The notes beneath the pieces are model-generated. The model saw only the letters and a program-made list of their open reading frames with translations, was not told where the DNA came from and searched no databases. A DNA stretch of 64,000 bases from Kiritimatiellia bacterium. GTDB taxonomy: Bacteria > Verrucomicrobiota > Kiritimatiellia > CAIQIC01 > JAGNIJ01. Below are positions 18,817-26,880 of the stretch, one piece after another; within the stretch, counting starts at the first letter, position 1; each line of letters opens with the position of its first letter. Position numbers and translations under genes: made by a program. The stretch spans positions 1 through 64,000 of the forward strand of contig JAGNIJ010000014.1 of NCBI GenBank assembly GCA_018001225.1. Reading direction: 5' to 3'.

Positions 18817-18998
18817 GGCTTCTCCCGGGTTGACGGCTGTCTGTTTGTAAAGGACGACCGGGATGGCGCCAAGCGGGAAAAAGAAAAGCAGGATTGGACA
18901 TTCTCACGAGAAAAGGCTATATTTAAAAAATCCCATGAAACAACGGGATGATTCCCCCCAAGGCAAGGAGTGTACAGGGGGATTGAAGGAAAGGAAAA

Positions 18999-19799
18999 AT
19001 GAAGGAAGAGAAGGAACCAACGCTGGCCGTTTTCATCGATTTTGAAAACCTGGCCCTCGGGTTCACCAATAGGAACGAACGCGTAAATATCGGGCGCATT
19101 CTGGCTCGTCTGCTGGAAAAGGGCCACATCGTGGTCAAGCGCGCCTACGCGGATTGGAAGCGCTACGCGACGGACGCCGCCTCGCTGCACGAGGCGGCCA
19201 TCGAGCTCATCGAGGTGCCCGCCCGGCGCATGACCGGCAAAAATTCCGCCGACATGCGGCTGTGCGTGGATGCCATGGACATGAGCTATTCCAAGCCGCA
19301 CATCGACACGTTCGTCATCGCCTCGGGCGACAGCGATTTCTCGCCGCTGGTGTCCAAGCTGCGCGAGAACAACAAGCACGTGATCGGACTGGGCCTGCGG
19401 AATTCCACCTCGGCCCTCCTGCGCGACAACTGCGACGAGTACATCTTCTACGAGGATCTCACGCTGGGCCAGGAGGAGCCGGAGGACATCCCCGGCGCCG
19501 ACGACAAGCAGAAGGAGGTCTTCGGCATGCTGCTGGAGGCGCTCCAGGCCCTGCGCCGCGAGAACCGCGAGACGCTGTGGTCGTCCCTGATCAAGACCAC
19601 GATCAAGCGCAAGAACCCCTCGTTCAACGAGGCGGCCTACGGCTACAAGAGCTTCAGCCGGATGCTCGAGGACGCGGCGCAGCAGGGGGTGATCGAACTC
19701 CAGCGCGACGCGGCCGACCGCACGCACATCGTCACCGCGTTCGGCGGCGATGTGCGCGGCAAAGCGTCGGCCGCCGGGGGAAGCCGCCGCCGGCGATAG
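18999..19799 (+). CDS. NYN-domain RNase-like protein with OST-HTH/LOTUS domain
   Basis: A 266-residue protein. Residues 8-155 form a NYN (PIN-like) nuclease domain of the LabA/DUF88 type, with acidic positions in 'AVFIDFENLAL', 'KNSADMRLCVDAMD' and 'VIASGDSDFSPLVSKLRENNKHVIGLG'. Residues about 168-250 ('KQKEVFGMLLEALQALRRENRETLWSSLIK...FSRMLEDAAQQGVIEL') match the OST-HTH/LOTUS fold, a small RNA-associated winged helix. It is probably an RNA-processing or RNA-decay protein in the cytoplasm; the substrate is unknown. An AGGAAA sequence precedes the ATG. The C-terminus is a short Arg-rich tail (SRRRR). Confidence 0.82.
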   Translation: MKEEKEPTLAVFIDFENLALGFTNRNERVNIGRILARLLEKGHIVVKRAYADWKRYATDAASLHEAAIELIEVPARRMTGKNSADMRLCVDAMDMSYSKPHIDTFVIASGDSDFSPLVSKLRENNKHVIGLGLRNSTSALLRDNCDEYIFYEDLTLGQEEPEDIPGADDKQKEVFGMLLEALQALRRENRETLWSSLIKTTIKRKNPSFNEAAYGYKSFSRMLEDAAQQGVIELQRDAADRTHIVTAFGGDVRGKASAAGGSRRRR

Positions 19800-19832
19800 G
19801 CCGGCGCGCCTCACGGGAGAACGCGTCGAGCC

Positions 19833-20474
19833 ATGTCCCTGCGCGCGAAGCTATATTCCCTAAAGGGCCTGCTGGGCGGGCTGCACGAGCGGGACCTGGA
19901 CCCGGATCCCGTAGCCCAGTTCAACGCCTGGTACCGCGCGGCCCGGCGGCTCTGGCTGCCGCAGCCCGACGCCTTTACCCTCGCGACGGCGGGCGCGGAC
20001 GGCCGGCCCTCGGGCCGCCTTCTGCTGCTCAAGGGCGCGGACGAAAAGGGATTCGTGTTCTACACGAACTACGACAGCCGCAAGGCCTCCGAACTCGCCG
20101 CCAATCCGCGCGCGACGATGGTCTTCTTCTGGACCGAGTTCTACCGCCAGGTCCGCGTCGAGGGACGGCTGGAGAAGGTCTCCAACGCCGAGTCGGACGC
20201 CTACTTCGCTTCCCGTCCCCGGGGCAGCCAGATCGGGGCGTGGGCCTCGCGCCAGAGCGCGGAGATCGCCGGCCGTGAAGTCCTGGAGGCGCGCTGCCGG
20301 GAGATCGAGCAGCGCTTCGCCGGGCAGCCGGTGCCGCGCCCGCCGAACTGGGGCGGATACCGGTTGATCCCGGACCGTATCGAGTTCTGGCAAGGCCGGC
20401 CCAGCCGCCTGCACGACCGGCTGTGCTACCTGCGCGAGGGCTCGGGCTGGCGGGTGATCCGGCTCTCGCCGTGA
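19833..20474 (+). CDS. pdxH: Pyridoxamine 5'-phosphate oxidase
   Basis: A 213-residue FMN-dependent oxidase that makes pyridoxal 5'-phosphate from pyridoxamine or pyridoxine phosphate. The family blocks are present: '[24 protein letters not shown]' , '[20 protein letters not shown]', '[19 protein letters not shown]' and the C-terminal '[28 protein letters not shown]' with 'W.virLsP' ending. This last is the PNPOx dimerisation region. Length equals the family norm. It begins 33 bases after the NYN gene, so co-transcription is possible. Confidence 0.96.
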   Translation: MSLRAKLYSLKGLLGGLHERDLDPDPVAQFNAWYRAARRLWLPQPDAFTLATAGADGRPSGRLLLLKGADEKGFVFYTNYDSRKASELAANPRATMVFFWTEFYRQVRVEGRLEKVSNAESDAYFASRPRGSQIGAWASRQSAEIAGREVLEARCREIEQRFAGQPVPRPPNWGGYRLIPDRIEFWQGRPSRLHDRLCYLREGSGWRVIRLSP

Positions 20475-20522
20475 AGCGTTCGGGCCACCCTTCTGCAATA
20501 AACCGTGGAAGTCCTGGCCCGG

Positions 20523-21314
20523 TTACGTGAACACGTACGCCCCGTAGCCCACCACCTCGTCCCGCGGCCCGGCGGTGTCGCCGGAGCTGCGCAGGTCGAT
20601 GGTCTGGACCGTGAGCCCGTGCCGCTGCGCCGCGAGGAGCAGCCCGGCGATCGGCAGGCGGCCGCAGGCCTGCTCGGGGTCCAGCTCTTCCGGATGAAGC
20701 TGCTCGATCGCCTTGGAGGCGGCCTCGTCCAGCCGGCGGGCCTCCTTGTACGGATGGTAGTGGCTCAAATCCGAGCTGACGACGATCAGCGTTTCCGGCC
20801 CGCCCCAGAGCGCCTCCAGCACCTCGGCGACCTCTTCGGGTTCCGCGTCGCCGACGGCGAGCGGGACCAGCTGGAAATCTTCGAGGACCATCTGCAGGAA
20901 TGGGAGCTGGACCTCCAGGCTGTGCTCCATCGCGTGGGCCTGGTCGATGACCCGTACAAAGCGAAGGGCGGCGAGCGGCGTCGCGGCCTCGGCGTCCACC
21001 GGCACATCCCCCAGCGGCGTGGCGAAGGCCCGCGCCCCGCTCAAGGCCAGGCCCCGGAACGCCACCCGGTGCGACGGGCCGAGCAGGACGACGCGGCGGA
21101 TCCGGCCGCGGGCCGGCTGAATCCGCGCGTAGGCCGACGCGGCGATGGGCCCGGAATAGATGTAGCCGGCGTGCGGGGCGATGAGGGCCTTGGGAACCGG
21201 CCCCGCCGTCTCGACCGCTTGAAGCCAGCCGGAGATCATGGCGCGCAGTTCGCCGGCGGCCGAGGGATAGAACATCCCGGCCACGGCGGGACGGCGTATG
21301 CCGGTGGTATTCAT
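20523..21314 (-). CDS. MEMO1-family protein (AmmeMemoRadiSam system protein B)
   Basis: A 263-residue Memo-like protein related to extradiol dioxygenases. Family blocks: 'RRPAVAGMFYPS' at the N-terminus, 'ALIAPHAGYIYSGPIAASAY' (His48), 'VVLLGPSHRVAF' (His82), 'HAMEHSLEVQLPFLQ', and 'VVSSDLSHYHPYKEAR'. The ATG at 21314 gives the family-typical start; upstream in-frame codons have no family character. It is divergently arranged with a radical SAM gene starting 84 bases away. Memo and this radical SAM type are repeatedly found together with an AMMECR1 domain; no AMMECR1 gene is visible here. Molecular function is not firmly known. Confidence 0.9.
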   Translation of the reverse strand: MNTTGIRRPAVAGMFYPSAAGELRAMISGWLQAVETAGPVPKALIAPHAGYIYSGPIAASAYARIQPARGRIRRVVLLGPSHRVAFRGLALSGARAFATPLGDVPVDAEAATPLAALRFVRVIDQAHAMEHSLEVQLPFLQMVLEDFQLVPLAVGDAEPEEVAEVLEALWGGPETLIVVSSDLSHYHPYKEARRLDEAASKAIEQLHPEELDPEQACGRLPIAGLLLAAQRHGLTVQTIDLRSSGDTAGPRDEVVGYGAYVFT

Positions 21315-21398
21315 GGTCAATTCCAGCATACGCCGGTGCGCCGGAGGCGGCAAGACCCGGCTGGATTGCCGAGGGGGAAGGCGTAAAATAGGAACAGG

Positions 21399-22490
21399 AT
21401 GGCGGGCGACTATCCAGAGGGGCCGGTCGTGCCGGCCCGTTACGGGCGGAAACTCCCAGACGGGCGGGTGCAATGCACAGTCTGTCCCCACGAGTGCCGC
21501 CTTAAAGAGGGCCAGCGCGGCATCTGCTTCGTGCGGGCGTGCCAGGGCGGCGAGCTTGTGCTGACAACGTACGGCCGCTCAAGCGGCTTCTGCGTGGACC
21601 CGATCGAGAAGAAGCCCCTGAACCATTTCCTGCCGGGCACCCCGGTGCTGTCGTTCGGCACGGCGGGCTGCAACCTGGCCTGCCGGTTCTGCCAGAACTG
21701 GCACATCAGCAAGGCGCGGGAGATGGACCTTCTCGCCGAGCGGGCCGGGCCCGAAGCGATCGCCCGCGCCGCCCGGCGCGCCGGCTGCCGGAGCGTGGCG
21801 TTTACATACAACGATCCGGTGATCTTCCTGGAGTACGCCGTGGCTGCCGCGGAGGCCTGCCGCCGCGAGGGGATTAAAACCGTGGCCGTGACGGCGGGCT
21901 ACATCCACGGCGAGGCGCGCAAGGAGTTCTTTGCGGCGATGGACGCCGCCAACGTGGACCTGAAGTCGTTTACGGACCGGTTCTACCGCGAGCTCTGCGG
22001 CGGCGACCTGCAGACCGTCCTCGACACGCTGCTATACCTCAAGAGGGAAACCCGGGTCTGGTTCGAGATTACCACCCTGCTGATCCCCGGCGAAAACGAC
22101 TCCGAGGAGGAGGTCGACGCGCTGTCCCGCTGGGTGGCCGCGGAACTGGGGCCCGACGTGCCCCTCCACTTCACGGCGTTCTACCCGACGTGGAAGATGA
22201 CCGACCGGCCCCCGACGCCGGCGGCCACGCTGCGCCGGGCCCGGCAACAGGCCCTGCGCGCCGGCCTGCGCTACGTCTACACGGGCAACGTGCGGGACCC
22301 GGAGGGCGCCGCGACGCGGTGTCACGCCTGCGGGAGCGTGCTGATCGGCCGGGACGGCTACGACCTGACGGAGTGGGGGTTGGCGGAGGAGGGGCGCTGC
22401 CGCCGCTGCGGGACCGCGTGCGCGGGGGTGTTCGAAGAAAAGCCCGGTGCCTGGGGCGGCCGCTGTGTCCCTGTGCGGCCGGGCTCCTGA
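21399..22490 (+). CDS. amrS: AmmeMemoRadiSam system radical SAM enzyme
   Basis: A 363-residue radical SAM protein. The cluster motif is CNLACRFC (Cys91, Cys95, Cys98) preceded by 'VLSFGTAG', which is typical of this subfamily. An N-terminal Cys-rich segment (CTVCPHEC... GICFVRAC, residues 26-48) and two C-terminal CxxC pairs (CHACGS and CRRCG, about residues 310-340) probably bind additional metal. 'VAFTYNDPVIFLEYA' and 'HFTAFYPTWKM' are also characteristic. It lies head-to-head with the Memo gene, and its stop is 2 bases from the stop of the convergent pilT gene. The reaction is not established to my knowledge. Confidence 0.9.
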   Translation: MAGDYPEGPVVPARYGRKLPDGRVQCTVCPHECRLKEGQRGICFVRACQGGELVLTTYGRSSGFCVDPIEKKPLNHFLPGTPVLSFGTAGCNLACRFCQNWHISKAREMDLLAERAGPEAIARAARRAGCRSVAFTYNDPVIFLEYAVAAAEACRREGIKTVAVTAGYIHGEARKEFFAAMDAANVDLKSFTDRFYRELCGGDLQTVLDTLLYLKRETRVWFEITTLLIPGENDSEEEVDALSRWVAAELGPDVPLHFTAFYPTWKMTDRPPTPAATLRRARQQALRAGLRYVYTGNVRDPEGAATRCHACGSVLIGRDGYDLTEWGLAEEGRCRRCGTACAGVFEEKPGAWGGRCVPVRPGS

Positions 22491-22492
22491 CG

Positions 22493-23584
22493 CTACGTCG
22501 CCAGGATCCGCTTGGACTCGTCGAGGAAGATCCCTTTCAGGTTCATCCGCAACTGCTCGACATTGCCCGCCCGGGCCATGCCCTCTTCCTCGGTGATCTG
22601 GCCCGACTTGATCATCTTGTAGATGGCCTGGTTGAACGTCTGCATGCCGTCCGCCTCGCCGGTCTCGATGGCGGCGGCCAGGACCTCAAGGGAGTTTTTC
22701 TCGATCAGCTTCCGGACGGTCGGCGTGTTGATCATGATCTCCGTCGCCGGCACCACGCCGCCCCGGATCGCAGGGATCAGCCGCTGGCAGATGACCGCCT
22801 TGAGGTTATTCGCCAGGCTCATGCGCACCTGGTCGCGCTCGGTGTGCGGGAAGAAGTTCAGGATGCGGGACAGGGTCTGGCTGGCCGTGTCGGTGTGGAG
22901 CGTGGTCAGCACCAGGTGCCCCGTCTCGGAGGCGGCCAGGGCGGCGGTGAAGCTCTCGGCGTCGCGCATCTCGCCGACCATGATGACGTCCGGGTCCTGG
23001 CGGAGCATGAACTTCAGCGCGGTGTGGAAGGACACCGTATCCAGCCCGATTTCGCGCTGGGAAATCGAGGACTGCGCGTCCTCGAACTCGTACTCGATGG
23101 GGTCCTCGACCGTAATGATGCGCCGCTTGAAGTGGACGTTGATGTGCTGGATCATCGACGCGAGCGTCGTGGACTTGCCGCTGCCGGTGGTCCCGGTGGC
23201 GAGCACGATGCCGCGGGGCACCTCGGCCAGTTTCTGCAGGATGGGCGGCAGGTGCAAATCCTCGAACCCCGGGATCTTCGACTTGACGTGCCGCATGGCC
23301 ACGGCGGGCAGGCCCTGGCTCTGGAACACGTTCACGCGGAACCGGCCGACCTCCTCCAGCCGGTACGAAAAATCCAGTTCGTGCTTGTGGTCGATGGACG
23401 CCTGAAGGTGCGCGGGGACCAGTTCCCTCACGAAGTCCTTCAACTGCTCGGGCGTCAGGGGCTCGGGACGGGCGTCCTCGAGGTTGGCGTGCACGCGGAA
23501 GAGGGGCGGTTGGTGCGCCTTCAAATGGACGTCCGAGGCGCCGCGGCGCACGGCCTCGGTCAGAAGTTCTCGCAGTAGGGACAT
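22493..23584 (-). CDS. PilT/PilU-type retraction ATPase
   Basis: A 363-residue hexameric ATPase of the GspE/PilT family. The order is an N-terminal PAS-like domain ('LTEAVRRGASDVHLKAHQPPLFRV'), Walker A GTTGSGKSTT, the Asp box 'ITVEDPIEYEFED', Walker B 'IMVGEMRDAE', and the His box 'GHLVLTTLHTDTA'. Together with the length (about 340-370) this fits PilT or PilU, which disassemble type IV pili during twitching, rather than PilB. The ATG at 23584 (MSLLRELLTEA) was chosen; a longer frame upstream overlaps the PilZ gene and is not family-like. The PilZ gene overlaps its start by 25 bases, which suggests coupling. No pilin or PilB gene is in the window. Confidence 0.92.
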   Translation of the reverse strand: MSLLRELLTEAVRRGASDVHLKAHQPPLFRVHANLEDARPEPLTPEQLKDFVRELVPAHLQASIDHKHELDFSYRLEEVGRFRVNVFQSQGLPAVAMRHVKSKIPGFEDLHLPPILQKLAEVPRGIVLATGTTGSGKSTTLASMIQHINVHFKRRIITVEDPIEYEFEDAQSSISQREIGLDTVSFHTALKFMLRQDPDVIMVGEMRDAESFTAALAASETGHLVLTTLHTDTASQTLSRILNFFPHTERDQVRMSLANNLKAVICQRLIPAIRGGVVPATEIMINTPTVRKLIEKNSLEVLAAAIETGEADGMQTFNQAIYKMIKSGQITEEEGMARAGNVEQLRMNLKGIFLDESKRILAT

Positions 23585-23922
23585 AGGTGCTTGCCCGCCT
23601 TCGCCATGCAGCGGATCCGATCGCGCTTGGAGTCCGGCAGGTCCAGGAACTTGATCCAGATCCGGAACATGTCGCGGTTCTCCAGCGGCTTGCAATGCAC
23701 CACGACCCCGGAACACTGGATCTCCTCCGAACCTTTCTTGCCGGTGGGGAGCGCCACGCGGAATTCCATGATCTGGAACTCGGGAATCCGCCGTGGCGAG
23801 TAAAACTGGACCCCGAGCGGACACACCCGGAACCCCTCGGGCTGCTCCACGGGATTGTCGTCGCAAACGAAGACGCTGACCGCTTCCTGTTTTTTCACCG
23901 GGCTGGCCGATCCGATGCGCAT
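23560..23922 (-). CDS. PilZ-like domain protein
   Basis: A 120-residue protein with the strand pattern of a PilZ domain: a middle beta strand 'IMEFRVALPTGKKG', 'IQCSGVVVHCKPL' and 'MFRIWIKFLDLP'. The RxxxR c-di-GMP-binding start and the D/NxSxxG turn are not clearly present, so ligand binding is uncertain. A C-terminal CPYC pair is visible. It directly precedes and overlaps the PilT gene by 25 bases. It is therefore probably a type IV pilus motility accessory factor. Confidence 0.6.
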   Translation of the reverse strand: MRIGSASPVKKQEAVSVFVCDDNPVEQPEGFRVCPLGVQFYSPRRIPEFQIMEFRVALPTGKKGSEEIQCSGVVVHCKPLENRDMFRIWIKFLDLPDSKRDRIRCMAKAGKHLCPYCENF

Positions 23923-24135
23923 GATGTTGGCACTATACGAGAGCTTGGACCCGGGCTCAATCTAAAGCAGCCCGGGCTCCCTGTCAAATGGGCAGCCATT
24001 CTACTTGTGGCGCTTTTCGGCGCCGGAATCACAGCGGGTTCGGAGCCCCGCTGTACTTTCAACAGACGTCCGCGGCACAGCAGGCGCTATGAGCCTGCTG
24101 CTCTGCCCAAAATGAGAATGGCTGGTCAAATGGGC

Positions 24136-24165
24136 TTGCGGCCGGGAACGGGCCGCGCCTATGAT
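24136..24165 (+). promoter_or_regulatory. Predicted sigma-70 type promoter of galE
   Basis: TTGCGG (24136-24141) and TATGAT (24160-24165) are separated by 18 bases. The -10 box ends 8 bases before the galE ATG at 24174, so the transcript would have essentially no 5' leader. This is by eye only. Confidence 0.45.
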
Positions 24166-24173
24166 GCCTGTCC

Positions 24174-25145
24174 ATGAAGATTTTCCTGACCGGCGGCGCG
24201 GGCTATATCGGCAGCATCACCAGCGAACTCCTGCTGGACGCGGGGCACGAGGTCGTCGTCTTCGACAACCTCGAGCGCGGGCACGCGGAGGCGCTGGATC
24301 CCCGCGCCCGGTTCGTCCGCGGCGACCTCCGGGAGCGCGGGCAGATCCTGGACGCCCTGGCCGCCGCCCGGCCGGAGGCCGTCATGCATTTCGCCGCCTA
24401 TGCCCTCGTGGGGGAGTCCATGCAGGATCCCCAGCTGTACTTTCGCAACAACGTGGCCGGCGGCGTGAACCTGCTGGACGCCGCCCTGGCCCAGAAGGTC
24501 CGCAAATTCATCTTCTCGTCCACCTGCGCCACGTACGGCGTACCCGACCGGCTGCCCATGACGGAAGAAACGGCGCAGCGGCCGGCGAACCCGTACGGGG
24601 AGTCGAAGCTGATGTTCGAAAAAATCCTGGCCTGGGCACAGCAGCTCCACGGCATCGAACCGGTGTTCCTCCGCTATTTCAACGCCTGCGGCGCGACGAA
24701 AAAGCTGGGCGAGGACCACGAGCCGGAAACCCACCTGATCCCCAACGTCATGCGGACCGCCCTCGGCAGGCAGCCCGCCGTGCAGATGTTCGGCGACGAC
24801 TACGACACGCCCGACGGGACCTGTATCCGGGACTACATTCACATCGTCGACCTGGCCCAGGCGCATATCCTCGCGCTGCGCGAGGGCATCTCGGGGGCTT
24901 TCAATCTCGGGAACGGAGAGGGCTTTTCGGTCAAACAAGTGATCGAGGCCGCCCGGGAGGTTACGGGCCTCCCGATCCCCGTGAACCAGGCGCCGCGCCG
25001 CCCCGGCGATCCGCCCCGTCTCGTGGCGGCCGCGCGCAAGGCGGCGGCCGTCCTCGGCTGGAAGCCGAAGTATCCCGACCTGCGCACCATCCTCCAGCAT
25101 GCCTGGGCCTGGCACCAGGCCCACCCGCGGGGATATGCCCCGTGA
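24174..25145 (+). CDS. galE: UDP-glucose 4-epimerase (GalE-type SDR)
   Basis: A 323-residue extended short-chain dehydrogenase that interconverts UDP-glucose and UDP-galactose, supplying sugars for surface glycans. Visible: the NAD-binding 'MKIFLTGGAGYIGS' (GxxGxxG), 'FDNLERGHAEAL', the catalytic Tyr141-xxx-Lys145 in 'NPYGESKLMFEKIL', the GalE signature 'LRYFNACGA' , and 'DYDTPDGTCIRDYIHIVDLAQAH'. The length is typical for bacterial GalE. The stop overlaps the next gene start (GTGA), so galE and cinA are coupled. Confidence 0.93.
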   Translation: MKIFLTGGAGYIGSITSELLLDAGHEVVVFDNLERGHAEALDPRARFVRGDLRERGQILDALAAARPEAVMHFAAYALVGESMQDPQLYFRNNVAGGVNLLDAALAQKVRKFIFSSTCATYGVPDRLPMTEETAQRPANPYGESKLMFEKILAWAQQLHGIEPVFLRYFNACGATKKLGEDHEPETHLIPNVMRTALGRQPAVQMFGDDYDTPDGTCIRDYIHIVDLAQAHILALREGISGAFNLGNGEGFSVKQVIEAAREVTGLPIPVNQAPRRPGDPPRLVAAARKAAAVLGWKPKYPDLRTILQHAWAWHQAHPRGYAP

Positions 25146-26413
25146 AGCCCGTCGTGGAATTGATTACGACCGGCAGCGAGCTCTTGAGCGGCCGCACCGT
25201 CAACCGCCATGCCCAGGTGCTGGGCGCGCACCTGGATCGGCTGGGCTTCCAGTTGATCCGCGACACCACGGTGCCCGACGACCTGCCGGCCATACGGGAC
25301 GTGCTGAAGTGGGCGCTGACCCGCGTGGACGTGGTGATCGTCAGCGGGGGCCTGGGGCCGACCAGCGACGACATGACCCCGGAAGCCGTCGCCGGCCTGT
25401 TCGGGCGATCGGTGGTCGTGGATGCCGGATCCCTGGAAGCGCTGCGCCGCCGGTACGAGCGGCTCGGGCGGGCGGTGACGCCGGCGGCCGAGCGCCAGGC
25501 GCGGATCGTGGAGAAGTCGGTCGCGCTTCCGAATCCCGTGGGCGTGGCGCCGGGCGAGCGGCTGGAGGTCGGCGGGAAGACCGTCTTCATCCTGCCGGGC
25601 CCGCCCGCCGAATTCCTGGCCATCCTCGAGCAGCACGTCCTGCCCTGGCTCGACGCGGCCTTGTCGGACCGGCCTGCCCCGACGCAATCCCTGCTCATGG
25701 TCTGCGGGCTGGGCGAGTCCGATATCGCCTCGGTGTTCGAGCAGGCTCATTTTCCGCCCGCCGGCCTCCAGACGGCGTACTGCGCCGCGCCCGGCCGGAT
25801 CGAGGTGCGTTTCTCCGCGGAATCGACCGCCGGGGATCCCGAGGCCGCGGCCCGGGAGGCGGCACGGCTTCTCGGCGGCCACGTGTACTCGGTTCGACGC
25901 GAGGACCTCGAAGAAGTCGTCGGGCGGCTGCTGACCCTCCAATCCCGGACCCTGGCCGTGGCGGAATCCTGTACCGGCGGTCTGGTGGGGGCCCGGATCA
26001 CGGCGGTCAGCGGCAGTTCAGCCTATTTCCGCGGCGGCGTGATCGTATATGCCAACGACATGAAGACCGCCGAACTGGGCGTGCCCGCCGACCTGATCGA
26101 CGGGAAGGGCGCGGTCAGCCCGAAGGTGGCGGCCCATATGGCCCGGGCGGTGGCCGCGAAATTCAAAAGCGACTATGGCCTGTCGATCACCGGGATCGCC
26201 GGTCCGACCGGCGGAACTCCCGACAAGCCTGTCGGCCTCGTCTACATCGCCCTGGCCGAAAAAGACCGCGTGCAGGTGCGGCGATACCGGTTCGGCGGCG
26301 ACCGCGAGCGGATCCGGGAGTGGAGCGTGCGCATGGCCCTCGACATGCTGCGCCGACGGCTCCAGGACGTGCCGGAAACGGATGATTTCGGAACCGACTG
26401 TACGCAGGATTGA
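25142..26413 (+). CDS. cinA: CinA-like competence/damage-inducible protein
   Basis: A 423-residue two-domain protein. Residues 1-170 are a molybdopterin-binding-like domain ('VVELITTGSELLSGRTVNRHAQ', 'IVSGGLGPTSDDMTPEAVA', 'FILPGPPAEFLAI'), and residues about 270-415 the CinA C-terminal domain ('LAVAESCTGGLVGARIT', 'YANDMKTAELGV', 'GIAGPTGGTPDKPVGLVYIAL'). The N-terminal domain is related to ADP-ribose pyrophosphatases, and the C-terminal domain to nicotinamide-nucleotide amidases. The start is GTG at 25142, overlapping the galE stop. Both domains are present and the length is normal. Confidence 0.93.
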   Translation: MKPVVELITTGSELLSGRTVNRHAQVLGAHLDRLGFQLIRDTTVPDDLPAIRDVLKWALTRVDVVIVSGGLGPTSDDMTPEAVAGLFGRSVVVDAGSLEALRRRYERLGRAVTPAAERQARIVEKSVALPNPVGVAPGERLEVGGKTVFILPGPPAEFLAILEQHVLPWLDAALSDRPAPTQSLLMVCGLGESDIASVFEQAHFPPAGLQTAYCAAPGRIEVRFSAESTAGDPEAAAREAARLLGGHVYSVRREDLEEVVGRLLTLQSRTLAVAESCTGGLVGARITAVSGSSAYFRGGVIVYANDMKTAELGVPADLIDGKGAVSPKVAAHMARAVAAKFKSDYGLSITGIAGPTGGTPDKPVGLVYIALAEKDRVQVRRYRFGGDRERIREWSVRMALDMLRRRLQDVPETDDFGTDCTQD

Positions 26414-26430
26414 TCTCCCCGACAATTCGC

Positions 26431-26458
26431 TTGCCATGGGGATGCAACCTGCTACTGT
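26431..26458 (+). promoter_or_regulatory. Possible promoter upstream of infA
   Basis: TTGCCA (26431-26436) and TACTGT (26453-26458) spaced by 16 bases lie 27 bases before the infA ATG. The match to the -10 box is moderate. Confidence 0.35.
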
Positions 26459-26485
26459 AGAACCGATTTCGACGGAAGCCTTTAC

Positions 26486-26716
26486 ATGACCAACGGCGCA
26501 AAAGAAGAACTGATCCAGGTGGACGGCGTGGTGACCAAGGTCCTGCCCGCCACGATGTACCGGGTCAAGCTCGCCAACGGCCACGAAATCCTGGCGCATA
26601 TCTCCGGCAAGATGCGCAAGCACTTCATCAAGATCACCACCGGCGACAAGGTGACGGTGGAGATGTCGCCGTACGATCTGACCAAGGGCCGGATTACCTT
26701 CCGGCACAAGTTCTAG
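26486..26716 (+). CDS. infA: Translation initiation factor IF-1
   Basis: A 76-residue S1/OB-fold protein of normal length that binds the ribosomal A site during initiation. Family sequence is clear throughout: '[41 protein letters not shown]' and '[23 protein letters not shown]'. It is encoded outside any ribosomal protein operon in this window, with its own short upstream region. It is followed by a palindromic repeat and a convergent gene. Confidence 0.97.
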   Translation: MTNGAKEELIQVDGVVTKVLPATMYRVKLANGHEILAHISGKMRKHFIKITTGDKVTVEMSPYDLTKGRITFRHKF

Positions 26717-26782
26717 TCCGGTCTTCCTGCCCACGGGCACGCGTGTCGTGTCCCGGAAATAAGAAGCCCGGGAAAGGAAGCT

Positions 26783-26857
26783 TGTCATCCCGAGCGCAGC
26801 GAGGGATCTCTGTGTCGCTCAGAAAGTTGGAGATCCCTCACTTTGTTCGGGATGACA
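26783..26857. repeat. TGTCATCCCGAG-type palindromic repeat
   Basis: TGTCATCCCGA at 26783-26793 is matched inversely by TCGGGATGACA ending at 26857, with inner complementary segments GAGGGATCTC and GAGATCCCTC. This is a type of palindromic interspersed repeat that I recall from many bacterial genomes. It lies between the convergent infA and RluA-type genes. Confidence 0.75.
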
Positions 26858-26880
26858 GCATAGTGTGGTTGGACACTGTA

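Noticed and set aside
23585..23866. N-terminal extension of the PilT gene
   Set aside because: The extra residues overlap the PilZ-like gene and do not look like PilT, which starts at the ATG at 23584.
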